From Clostridium sp. (GTDB taxonomy: Bacteria > Bacillota > Clostridia > Lachnospirales > Lachnospiraceae): 20,405 nt of DNA. The translations under genes were made by a program, and so were the position numbers. Below are positions 1 to 7,611 of the stretch, in pieces (position 1 is the stretch's first letter; each line of letters begins with the position of its first letter). A model generated the notes under the pieces. That model was not told where the DNA came from and searched no databases. It worked only from the letters and a program-made list of their open reading frames with translations. The stretch is from NCBI GenBank assembly GCA_023664325.1, contig JAMPFS010000047.1, positions 1 to 20,405 of the forward strand, in the 5' to 3' direction.

Positions 1-136
1 TGCATGGTATTTCTGATTAAAGAAATTATAACAGAAAGTACCGTAAAAAACAATGACCTGTGTTTGGAGTTTACTTGTCTTTTTATAATTTTCACAAGGA
101 TCTCAAATTAGTTTCCCCACCATAGCCGTTTTGTGA
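1..136. other. Non-coding stretch at the left edge
   Basis: No open reading frame with a ribosome binding site is visible here. The sequence is AT-rich and carries no inverted repeat I could support. Together with the leader that follows it makes up the 324 bases upstream of the histidine kinase. Whatever gene lies to the left is outside the window. Confidence 0.4.
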
Positions 137-142
137 TATAAT
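114..142 (+). promoter_or_regulatory. Predicted promoter of the structured leader and hybrid kinase
   Basis: An extended -10 element, TGATATAAT, lies at 134-142. The matching -35 position, 17 bases upstream, is poor (TCCCCA at 114-119), so recognition would rest on the extended -10. The leader hairpin starts five bases after the -10, which puts the likely transcription start at or next to its first base pairs. The same arrangement recurs on the minus strand at 13088-13116. Confidence 0.5.
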
Positions 143-145
143 AAT

Positions 146-255
146 TCCAGCAAGCAAAACAATGTCGTGCCTGTTTACAGGCAAAGACAGTGTTTTATTT
201 GCTGGATAAACAAACATGAGCCTGAAGGACGATAGTCCTGGAAGACGATAGTCCG
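146..255 (+). ncRNA. Structured 5' leader, copy 1 of an unidentified family
   Basis: A long hairpin is visible. CCAGCAA (147-153) pairs with TTGCTGG (199-205), AAAACAATGTC (156-166) pairs with GACAGTGTTTT (186-196) with one mismatch, and an apical stem TGCCTG/CAGGCA closes a TTTA loop. After a 21-base linker (206-226) comes the small palindrome GGACGATAGTCC (227-238), partly repeated at 243-254. Copy 2 at 12984-13077 on the minus strand keeps the outer stem, the linker and the palindrome, and changes the middle stem in a compensatory way. It lies in the probable 5' untranslated region of the kinase at 325. I do not recognise it as a named riboswitch, so type and function are inference. Confidence 0.5.
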
Positions 256-324
256 CAAAGAAAACAACTCGAAGAAAAATTTATGATATACGTGTTTTTA
301 TGGAGAGGAGAGATTTAGGAAACT

Positions 325-3300
325 ATGCATGATCTGCTTGAATCAGAAAGAGGGAAATATTCGGCGCATTCCCTTAGAAAAACCTGGAAAAGTGCGCTAT
401 ATATACTGATCTTATTGGTGGTGGTTATTCTGCTGTTTCGATGGTATTCCGCTTCAAACAGTGAGCGGATTGAGGAGCAGAACCTGAATTACGCTATGGA
501 TTCGGCACGTCAGACTGCACAGGGCATGGCAAATGAGTTTACCAATGCCCAGCGGAGGGTGCGGAATTATGCCTATTTTCTCAGTGCGGCTTGGGATGCA
601 TCAGAGATTGATACGAATGTGCTGCGGGAATTGGAAGAACATACCGATTTTGATTCCATCCGTTTTGTCACTGAGCAGGGGGTTAATATGACTTCCGATG
701 GAAGCACTACGGATGCTACGGACCGTAACTATTTTATCTCCGGAATGAAGGGGGAGAGTGGATGCAGCATGGTGCTCAACTCCCGTGTCAACGGCATGAC
801 AACCATGGTCTTTTATGCGCCTTTACTAGATGATGGCAGGGTGTCCGGTGTATTGACGGGGCTGTATCTTGCCGAGGACTATTTGCAGGAGATTCTCAAG
901 ACTACTTATTTCGGTGAAAATGCAGATGTCTGGCTTTGCACCCGGGATGGTGAGGTCATTGCTTCTTCTATGGGAGACAGCCAGGAACAGTCGCTGCCGG
1001 ATTCGCTGCGGGAGACAGGCGTTATTGATGCACAGACTGCCGAACAGCTTTGGAAGGTACTTCATGGTGAGAGTAAAGAGGGAGGTTTTGTCTGTGAACC
1101 GGGCAGTTTGACGGACAATCTGTGTGCTTTGTGGGTGCCGGATACAGACTACATTTTGGTTCAGGCATTTCCCCAGAATGTGACACAGGGAATGATCCGC
1201 AATGCCAATCATACCGGACTTGTCTTGCAGGCAATCCTGATTGGTCTTTTTGTCTGCTATATTCTGGTTTTGATTGTTCAAAGCCACAGAGAGCGGAAAG
1301 TATTGGAAAAGAAGAACGAACAGTCCAGCTATGTCTTACAGGGATTGAATATTCTTTTTTCCTCCCGGTATCTCACCGTGGATTTGGAGACGGGGCGCTA
1401 TTCCTACATGGCGGGTGTCCGTCCATTGAGCAGGAATCTGGACATGGAGGGGCCTTACAGTGATATCATAGATATTCACAGTGCCGATATCATTGAGGAA
1501 GAGGGTAAGAAGGATTTCCGCCGCAAGTTTGAAATTGATTCCATTATTGAAAGTTTGTCGGATACGGATATTTTTACCTATGAGTGCCATGTGATGCGCG
1601 GTGGGAAAGAGTTGTGGGAGATTCTTATTTGTATTTGCCTGGAGCGAAAGGACGGCAAAGCCGCTAAGATCCTTTATGTCCGTCAGGATAACACGCAGTT
1701 GAGGCTTCAGGAAATCCAGAGAGATAAGGAGAAGGCTGACATGAATCTCAAGGAGCGGCAGTACCGTATTGCCATTACCTCCAATTCTTTCTGTAGCTTT
1801 GAGTTTAACCTGACTAAGGATCTGATTGAACAGGACATCGTTCGTTCCGTCAACGGCGAGCGGATTTCTCTGTTGGAAAAGGCAGGGCTGACAGCTCCGT
1901 GTTCTGCTTCGGAATGTTTTGAAAAATGGCGGAAATTCATTTTAAAGGAATCTTTGGCAGAGTATGATGCGGTAGTCAATCTGGACGAATTGAAGCAGCG
2001 TTTTGAACAGGGGGAGGCTGAGGTGACGGTGGACTACTGGGGTCAGACCGCTGGAGAGCCGATGTGTGTGCGCCAGTCTTTCATTATGACCCGGAACGAT
2101 CAGACCGAAGATATTATGGTGATGGTAGTGGCAAGGGATATTACCGTCCAGGTTCAGAAACAGCGTGAGCAGACCCGGGCGCTTCAGGATGCCCTGATGC
2201 AGGCGCAGCATGCAAATAATGCTAAGACCATGTTTCTCTCCAATATGTCTCACGATATCCGCACCCCTATGAATGCGATTATCGGCTTTACCACACTGGC
2301 GGTCAGCCATATCGATAACCGGCAGCAGGTGCAGGACTGCCTGCAAAAGGTACTCTCCTCCAGCAACCACCTGTTAAGCCTTATCAACGACATTTTGGAC
2401 ATGAGCCGTATCGAGAGTGGCAAAGTTCAGATTATGGAACAGGAATGTAACATTTCCGAGATGACGCACAATTTGGTTAATATTATTCAGCCGCAGGTCA
2501 AGGCAAAACAGTTAGAGCTGTTTATTGACACTTTTGATGTGACAAATGAGGATGTAATTGCCGATACGTTGAAGTTGAATCAGGTCTTTATCAATCTGCT
2601 TTCCAATGCGGTTAAATACACTCCGGCAGGCGGAGCGGTGAGTTTTCGCATCCAACAGCAGACCACTTTCCACCGGGGCTATGGGGACTATGTGTTTACT
2701 GTCAAGGATAACGGCATCGGTATGACACCGGAGTTTGTAGAACATATTTTTGAGCCTTTTGAGCGGGAGACAAGCACTACCAAATCGGGTATTCAGGGTA
2801 CCGGTCTGGGAATGGCGATTACCAAGAACATTGTGGATATGATGGGCGGTACGATTACCGTTCAAAGCGAGAAAAATAAAGGAAGTGAGTTCCGTATTGA
2901 ACTGAGCCTGAAACTTCAGGATGTGGAGGAAAATGAGGCGCAGATTCGGGAATTGGAAGGTCTGCGGGCGCTGGTAGTGGATGATGATTGCGACAGCTGC
3001 GAAAGCGTAACCCGCATGCTCCGGCAGATTGGAATGCGTGCAGAGTGGACGACCTCGGGCAAAGAAGCGGTATACCGTGCAAGGAGCGCACACAATGAAG
3101 GGGATTCCTACCACTCTTACATTCTTGACTGGCAGATGCCGGAGATGAGTGGGATTGAGACTACCAGGCGCATACGAGCTGCCATTGGCGATGAGGCACC
3201 GATCATTATTCTCACCGCCTATGACTGGACGGATATTGAAGAGGAGGCTATGGCAGCGGGAGTTACCGCATTTTGTGCAAAACCACTGTTTATGTCCGAT

Positions 3301-3759
3301 TTGAAATCTGCGTTGCTGGCAGCCAACAGTCTAAACGAAAAAGAGGAGGAGAAAGCCTCCTGGACAGCAGCGGATTTCAGTGGTAAGCGGATTTTACTGG
3401 TGGAGGATAATGAGCTTAACCGCGAGATTGCTGAGGCGATTTTGGAGGAGATTAACCTTATAGTGGAGAGTGCGCCGGACGGCACGGATGCGGTGAATAT
3501 GGTTCAACAGTCACAGGAGGGCTGGTATGATGCCATTCTCATGGATGTGCAGATGCCGGTAATGGACGGTTACGAAGCTACCCGCACCATTCGCCATCTG
3601 CCAAGAGGGGATGTTAAGACCATTCCAATCATTGCCATGACAGCGAATGCGATGGAGGAGGACAAGGAAACGGCTCTGACAAATGGTATGAATGCACATA
3701 TCGCCAAGCCGCTGGATATCGAATTGTTTTTATCGGTTTTAGGAAAGTATCTGAACTAA
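325..3759 (+). CDS. Membrane-bound hybrid histidine kinase with two receiver domains
   Basis: This 1144-residue sensor senses an extracellular signal and relays phosphate internally. A first membrane segment lies at about residues 26-42, followed by an extracellular region of about 260 residues that looks like a Cache-type sensor, and a second membrane segment at about 304-326. Two PAS-like regions (roughly 340-620) follow. The dimerisation/phosphoacceptor segment has SHDIRTPMNAIIGF with His643. The ATPase domain has the N-box NLLSNAVKYTP (about 758-768), DNGIGM (about 795) and GTGLGM (about 825). Receiver 1 carries DDD, Asp935 and the Lys of AKP; receiver 2 carries ED, Asp1074 and AKP, so both look active. 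The ATG follows TAGGAA. No partner regulator with a DNA-binding domain is adjacent, so the target is unknown. Start choice is fairly sure; ligand is not visible. Confidence 0.93.
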   Translation: MHDLLESERGKYSAHSLRKTWKSALYILILLVVVILLFRWYSASNSERIEEQNLNYAMDSARQTAQGMANEFTNAQRRVRNYAYFLSAAWDASEIDTNVLRELEEHTDFDSIRFVTEQGVNMTSDGSTTDATDRNYFISGMKGESGCSMVLNSRVNGMTTMVFYAPLLDDGRVSGVLTGLYLAEDYLQEILKTTYFGENADVWLCTRDGEVIASSMGDSQEQSLPDSLRETGVIDAQTAEQLWKVLHGESKEGGFVCEPGSLTDNLCALWVPDTDYILVQAFPQNVTQGMIRNANHTGLVLQAILIGLFVCYILVLIVQSHRERKVLEKKNEQSSYVLQGLNILFSSRYLTVDLETGRYSYMAGVRPLSRNLDMEGPYSDIIDIHSADIIEEEGKKDFRRKFEIDSIIESLSDTDIFTYECHVMRGGKELWEILICICLERKDGKAAKILYVRQDNTQLRLQEIQRDKEKADMNLKERQYRIAITSNSFCSFEFNLTKDLIEQDIVRSVNGERISLLEKAGLTAPCSASECFEKWRKFILKESLAEYDAVVNLDELKQRFEQGEAEVTVDYWGQTAGEPMCVRQSFIMTRNDQTEDIMVMVVARDITVQVQKQREQTRALQDALMQAQHANNAKTMFLSNMSHDIRTPMNAIIGFTTLAVSHIDNRQQVQDCLQKVLSSSNHLLSLINDILDMSRIESGKVQIMEQECNISEMTHNLVNIIQPQVKAKQLELFIDTFDVTNEDVIADTLKLNQVFINLLSNAVKYTPAGGAVSFRIQQQTTFHRGYGDYVFTVKDNGIGMTPEFVEHIFEPFERETSTTKSGIQGTGLGMAITKNIVDMMGGTITVQSEKNKGSEFRIELSLKLQDVEENEAQIRELEGLRALVVDDDCDSCESVTRMLRQIGMRAEWTTSGKEAVYRARSAHNEGDSYHSYILDWQMPEMSGIETTRRIRAAIGDEAPIIILTAYDWTDIEEEAMAAGVTAFCAKPLFMSDLKSALLAANSLNEKEEEKASWTAADFSGKRILLVEDNELNREIAEAILEEINLIVESAPDGTDAVNMVQQSQEGWYDAILMDVQMPVMDGYEATRTIRHLPRGDVKTIPIIAMTANAMEEDKETALTNGMNAHIAKPLDIELFLSVLGKYLN

Positions 3760-3851
3760 AAGGATATTTAAAAAACATTGCTATAACCGGTGTTCTATGA
3801 TATTTTGTATATATTAGTGCTTTTTAAGGGGGCATTTTTGGGAGGAATCAG

Positions 3852-4730
3852 ATGTCAAAAGAAGTATTGTGCAGATGCAGTCAGGTTACAGTAAAGGATC
3901 AACATAATATGCTGTTACATGATATTTCTCTGCAGGTAAAAAAAGAACAGATTACGGCGCTTATTGCCGAGGATGACAGCGCAGGCGAAATTCTGAAACT
4001 GATAGCAGGGTTGTATCAACCGGATAAGGGTCAGATTACATACCCGGGGATGAAAAACGAGGAAGTGGCAGTATATCCAAAAAAAATCCAGTATGTGCCG
4101 GATGATATTATCTGTTATCCGGATTTGACAGTATGGGATTTTATTCATGGAATTGCAAAGGGAAACGAGCAGATGGAAGCGGCTGCGGAAAAGCTTTTAT
4201 CGCTTTTTGGAATCAATGCGAATGAACAGCTTTTGGAGATGACTTTTGGACAGAACCGGCTTGTATCTATTATCCAGGCAGTTATGGCACAGCCGGCATT
4301 ATTGTTGCTGAACCGTCCTTATGATATGCTGGATCGGGAAGATTATGGACGCATTTTGAAGGAAATCGTTAATTTATATTCAAGAGGAGCCGGCATTGTT
4401 ATAGCTGTACAAAATTATAAAGAAATCGTGATACCGTGCCATGAATATATTTTTTTGCGGAATGGTAAAATTGCAGGGCAGTATAATCGGGATCAACTGC
4501 CAACGCCTGCCAAAGTGGTTACACTATGGGGAGGCGGTATCGCTTCTTTTGTGCGGGACAAAATGGAAATGCTGAACCGGAACAAGGAGTGTATCCGTTT
4601 TCTTTACAGAGAGTCAGATATGAAAGAATTAGGCGTGAGGATTGCTATGTCCGGGTGCAGGAACTTTAATGTGGAAGAGCTTACGATGGAGGAAGAACTG
4701 TTTGAAGATTACGAAAGGTGGCTGCAATGA
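3852..4730 (+). CDS. ABC-transporter-like ATPase subunit with degraded catalytic motifs
   Basis: The 292-residue protein has the overall ABC ATPase layout: LLHDISLQV near residue 21, LKLIAGLYQPDKG at 48-60, PDLTVWDF at 90-97 and LFLRNGKI-like text near 200. Every nucleotide-handling motif is altered. The Walker A position (37-46) reads LIAEDDSAGE instead of GxxGxGKS/T. The Q-loop glutamine is Asp84. The signature is MTFGQ instead of LSGGQ (130-134). Walker B reads LLLLNRP, with Asn154 and Arg155 replacing the Asp-Glu pair. The H-loop histidine is Gln187. GGGAGG precedes the ATG by six bases. Its stop overlaps the next start as ATGA, so it is translationally coupled to the permease at 4727. 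The frame is open, with no sign of a simple pseudogene. ATP hydrolysis is unlikely; a structural or regulatory role is inference. Confidence 0.85.
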   Translation: MSKEVLCRCSQVTVKDQHNMLLHDISLQVKKEQITALIAEDDSAGEILKLIAGLYQPDKGQITYPGMKNEEVAVYPKKIQYVPDDIICYPDLTVWDFIHGIAKGNEQMEAAAEKLLSLFGINANEQLLEMTFGQNRLVSIIQAVMAQPALLLLNRPYDMLDREDYGRILKEIVNLYSRGAGIVIAVQNYKEIVIPCHEYIFLRNGKIAGQYNRDQLPTPAKVVTLWGGGIASFVRDKMEMLNRNKECIRFLYRESDMKELGVRIAMSGCRNFNVEELTMEEELFEDYERWLQ

Positions 4731-5584
4731 ATACAGTTATATATTTTGAGATTACGAGAAAAAAGAAAAAGATGTTAAAATATATTGTCCTGCCGATTAT
4801 TTTTTCTGTTATCCTGTTTGCGGTCTGTATGGCGGTTGATGGAATATTTCCGGATTTTAATAGCAGCTGCATGAAGTGGCCGGATATGGTAAAGGACATA
4901 CTTTGTCTTAGGAGCTGGACTAGTCATCTATGGCTGAATGTATGGCAGTTTTTTATGCTGGCATATCCTTTTTATCTGATTTATAATATAATGAAAGAAC
5001 AGGCGCAGGCAGTATCGGAAGAGGAACGTCTGGAAACTATGGTTTATCTGCATAATGCCGGAGTCAGCCGAAGAGCGGTTTTTGCAGCAAAGTGGCTTGT
5101 GTGGATGGGGGAAACAATACTCTGCGGTCTTTCCCTTACCATGATAAATGTTGCGGCTGCAGCAGTTCTTGGCAATACACAGGGGATATGGAATACATTC
5201 AAATATTATGGCATTTTATTTTTGGTCTGTATGCTGTATCTTTCTATCGCTTTGTTTGCGGCAGCATGTAAAGGCAAAAAAGATATGTCAGGTGATACGG
5301 TAGTGGCAATTCTGGTTATCCCATTATTAGTATCCCGTATTCCGGCATTTTTGCGTTTTTTCGCAGCGTTATTAGTGATGACTGGACGGGAGGGCGTTTT
5401 TGCAGATCGGATGGCACAGCTTGGCAGGCAGACAGAGGTTCTGACAGTTGTATCTCCTCTTACATGGTGCTGGCCGAATATGCAGATAACGGCAGTGCAT
5501 ATTATCTTTGGCGTGGTGGTATATGTTGTAATGATGATGGCAGGTTTTTCAATCTATACACATAATAGACAATACAATGGGTAA
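4727..5584 (+). CDS. ABC-2-type membrane permease
   Basis: This 285-residue membrane protein has about six hydrophobic segments (about residues 17-37, 68-88, 125-150, 160-180, 190-218 and 255-278). After segment 2 comes an amphipathic stretch, EEERLETMVYLHNAGVSRRA, of the type that couples ABC-2 permeases to their ATPase. I chose ATG 4727, which overlaps the upstream stop as ATGA and has AAAGGTGG six bases before it, over an in-frame GTG at 4718. The pairing with a catalytically degraded ATPase is unusual. Substrate cannot be read from the sequence. The last bases overlap a diverged copy of the palindromic repeat found elsewhere in the window. Confidence 0.85.
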   Translation: MNTVIYFEITRKKKKMLKYIVLPIIFSVILFAVCMAVDGIFPDFNSSCMKWPDMVKDILCLRSWTSHLWLNVWQFFMLAYPFYLIYNIMKEQAQAVSEEERLETMVYLHNAGVSRRAVFAAKWLVWMGETILCGLSLTMINVAAAAVLGNTQGIWNTFKYYGILFLVCMLYLSIALFAAACKGKKDMSGDTVVAILVIPLLVSRIPAFLRFFAALLVMTGREGVFADRMAQLGRQTEVLTVVSPLTWCWPNMQITAVHIIFGVVVYVVMMMAGFSIYTHNRQYNG

Positions 5585-5642
5585 TTGTGAAACTCAGGTT
5601 TTCGCAACTGCCTGTTTTGAACTCAGGAAAGGAGGATGGGTC

Positions 5643-5789
5643 ATGCGTAAAAAATTTGCCCGGATATTCGTGTGCATATATGTATTTTTTGCGACATTGA
5701 ATAGAAGATTATCAATTGTAATGAAAAAGAGACTGGCAGAGGGTATTTGTGCCGGTGTCCTGCTACTTTTATTGATGGAAGGATTGTAA
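5643..5789 (+). CDS. Small membrane peptide, 48 residues
   Basis: The ATG at 5643 has a near-perfect AAAGGAGG (5628-5635) with seven-base spacing, the best evidence that this short frame is translated. The peptide starts MRKKFARIFVCIYVFF and ends in a leucine-rich hydrophobic stretch after a basic middle (RLSIVMKKRLAEG), giving two possible membrane segments separated by a positively charged loop. The frame is also open upstream to a GTG-like start at 5577, but that start lacks a ribosome binding site. It sits between the ABC-like permease and the DUF115 gene, same strand, close spacing. I do not recognise a family; it could be an accessory subunit or a membrane-active peptide. Confidence 0.55.
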   Translation: MRKKFARIFVCIYVFFATLNRRLSIVMKKRLAEGICAGVLLLLLMEGL

Positions 5790-5848
5790 TATCTATTTGG
5801 TGGCGCCGGATACATGGAACTTGGGTTTGAAAAGTGGAGAGAAGAATA

Positions 5849-7543
5849 ATGACAAAACAACAGATTTACAATACCAGTACACAGTTGCAGGTGAATATCC
5901 ATAAAATTATTTATGCCTGCCACACACAAAATTACGACCGGGTGGTGAGACTTTTTTCAGATGTGACGGATTGTCTGATGCTGTTATTGGAGTCTGTCTT
6001 TTCAGAGCTTTCTTATTATAACCGGGATGTGGAATTAGTGAATCCGGAGGGAGTAGGGGCATCCCTGCAGGATATGCTGCGTGCGCAGGAGAACCAGGAC
6101 TATGTTTTACTGGCAGATTTGTTAGAACTTCAACTGATACCGTTTTTGCAAACGTTGCAGGAGGTGATCCGCAGTTGTGATGCGAGTTGTACCGATCCGA
6201 ATGTATGGACAAATAATATGGCCGTTCTGGAACAAAGGGATGCTGTTTTATGGAAGCAGTTAAAGGCTTATCATGAACGGTATGAGAAAGAGAATAAAGC
6301 AGGCACATGGAAGGGAACGCATTGTCTGGAGGATACCAATTCCGGTGCCTTTACGATGTCGGGGCAGGATGAACAGGGAGTTTATTACTATCATAGCAAT
6401 GTGGCGCCTGTGGCAGAGGCAGCAGATTTTGCCAGGTATTATTATCGGGCAGGCAGTGAGAAATATATTATCTGGGGTCTGGGTCTCGGTTATCATGTCC
6501 GGGAATTGCTGCTGATGGATGAGGGGGTTGCGCTGAAGGTTTATGAAAGTGATCTGGACGTGATTTACCACTGTCTGATGGCGGTGGATATGTCTTATTT
6601 TCTTGCGTTGCCGGGATTTTCGATTGTATATGATCCCGATTTTCAAAAAATTATTGATACGCTTGCAGAAATCCAGGAAAATTTAATATTGCATTATCCT
6701 TCGCTGCGCCATATCCGGGATAAAAAGATCCGTGAGCAGATGGAAATGTTTTTCATCCGTGACAGCGGAAAACGTAATGTCGCAGCTTTATTTGAGAGTA
6801 ACAGCCGGGAGAATTTCAAGCAGTATGATGGATATGTAGATGAGCTTCGGAGCAGCTTTGAGGGCAGGGATGTCGTCATTGTGGCAGCCGGGCCTTCCCT
6901 GGATAAAAATGTGGAATTGTTAAAGGACAAGAAGCCGAATATGGTTATTTTGGCGGTGGAAACTGTATTTCGGAAACTTGTGCAGCTTGGCATTGACATA
7001 GATTATATGATCGTGACAGATGCCAACAGCCGGATATACAGCCATATCAGAGGGCTGGAGGACAGGCAGGTTCCTATGCTTTATTTGGCGACAGCCTATA
7101 AAGGGTATGCCAAAAACTATCGGGGAAAGAAATACCTGATTTGTCAGAATGGATATGACCGGGCAGAGGAACTGGCGGCGCAAAAGAAATGGCATTTATA
7201 TGAAACAGGCGGTTCGGTAAGTACCACTGCTTTGGATGTATGTATTTATTTGAACAGCAGATCCATTGCATTTATCGGTCTGGATCTGGCATATACGGAT
7301 AATTTTGCCCATGCTGCCGGAACGGCGAAGAGGATGGCTGGTGAGACGGAAGATATGCAGCAGGTTCCTGCAATCGGTGGTGGAACGGTTCCGGCAAGCC
7401 GTTTATTTATCATATATAACAAATGGATAGAAAAGCGGGTGAAGCAGGAAGACGTGGTAATGCCGGTGTATGATGCAACGGAAGGCGGTGCGATCGTGCC
7501 GGGGCTGCAGGTGACGACTCTGGAAGAATGGATGAAAATATAA
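5849..7543 (+). CDS. DUF115 / MptE-like (Maf-type) protein
   Basis: This 564-residue cytosolic protein has a C-terminal half typical of the DUF115 family: VVIVAAGPSLDKN (near residues 342-355), a conserved DYMIVTDAN and, further on, FIGLDLAYT followed by HAAGT. The family includes archaeal MptE (6-hydroxymethylpterin diphosphokinase) and bacterial Maf proteins linked to flagellin glycosylation, so a nucleotide- or sugar-transfer role is plausible but unproven. The N-terminal half is alpha-helical in look and not recognised. The ATG at 5849 follows GGAGA with eight-base spacing; the in-frame GTG at 5834 overlaps that site and is less likely. No flagellar or nonulosonic acid genes are present in the window, which weakens a flagellar assignment. 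Confidence 0.8.
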   Translation: MTKQQIYNTSTQLQVNIHKIIYACHTQNYDRVVRLFSDVTDCLMLLLESVFSELSYYNRDVELVNPEGVGASLQDMLRAQENQDYVLLADLLELQLIPFLQTLQEVIRSCDASCTDPNVWTNNMAVLEQRDAVLWKQLKAYHERYEKENKAGTWKGTHCLEDTNSGAFTMSGQDEQGVYYYHSNVAPVAEAADFARYYYRAGSEKYIIWGLGLGYHVRELLLMDEGVALKVYESDLDVIYHCLMAVDMSYFLALPGFSIVYDPDFQKIIDTLAEIQENLILHYPSLRHIRDKKIREQMEMFFIRDSGKRNVAALFESNSRENFKQYDGYVDELRSSFEGRDVVIVAAGPSLDKNVELLKDKKPNMVILAVETVFRKLVQLGIDIDYMIVTDANSRIYSHIRGLEDRQVPMLYLATAYKGYAKNYRGKKYLICQNGYDRAEELAAQKKWHLYETGGSVSTTALDVCIYLNSRSIAFIGLDLAYTDNFAHAAGTAKRMAGETEDMQQVPAIGGGTVPASRLFIIYNKWIEKRVKQEDVVMPVYDATEGGAIVPGLQVTTLEEWMKI

Positions 7544-7563
7544 GACTTGCAAGCCGGAGAAAG

Positions 7564-7584
7564 ATGTTGTAAAATCAACAACAT
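7564..7584. promoter_or_regulatory. Short perfect hairpin before the carboxyltransferase gene
   Basis: ATGTTGT and ACAACAT form a seven-base-pair inverted repeat around a seven-base loop, 27 bases before the carboxyltransferase start. There is no T-tract after it, so it is not a convincing terminator. It could be an operator or an RNA processing/stability hairpin; I cannot tell which. Confidence 0.35.
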
Positions 7585-7611
7585 TAGAATGATGTTTCAG
7601 GAGGGAAAATC

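Noticed and set aside
213..250. A short upstream frame in the first leader, ATGAGCCTGAAG onward, 11 codons
   Set aside because: No Shine-Dalgarno precedes it, and in leader copy 2 the matching ATG is followed by a stop after three codons, so it is not a conserved leader peptide.
2512..3114. A 200-codon open frame on the minus strand inside the hybrid kinase
   Set aside because: It lies fully antisense to well-conserved ATPase and receiver motifs and has a composition typical of a shadow frame.
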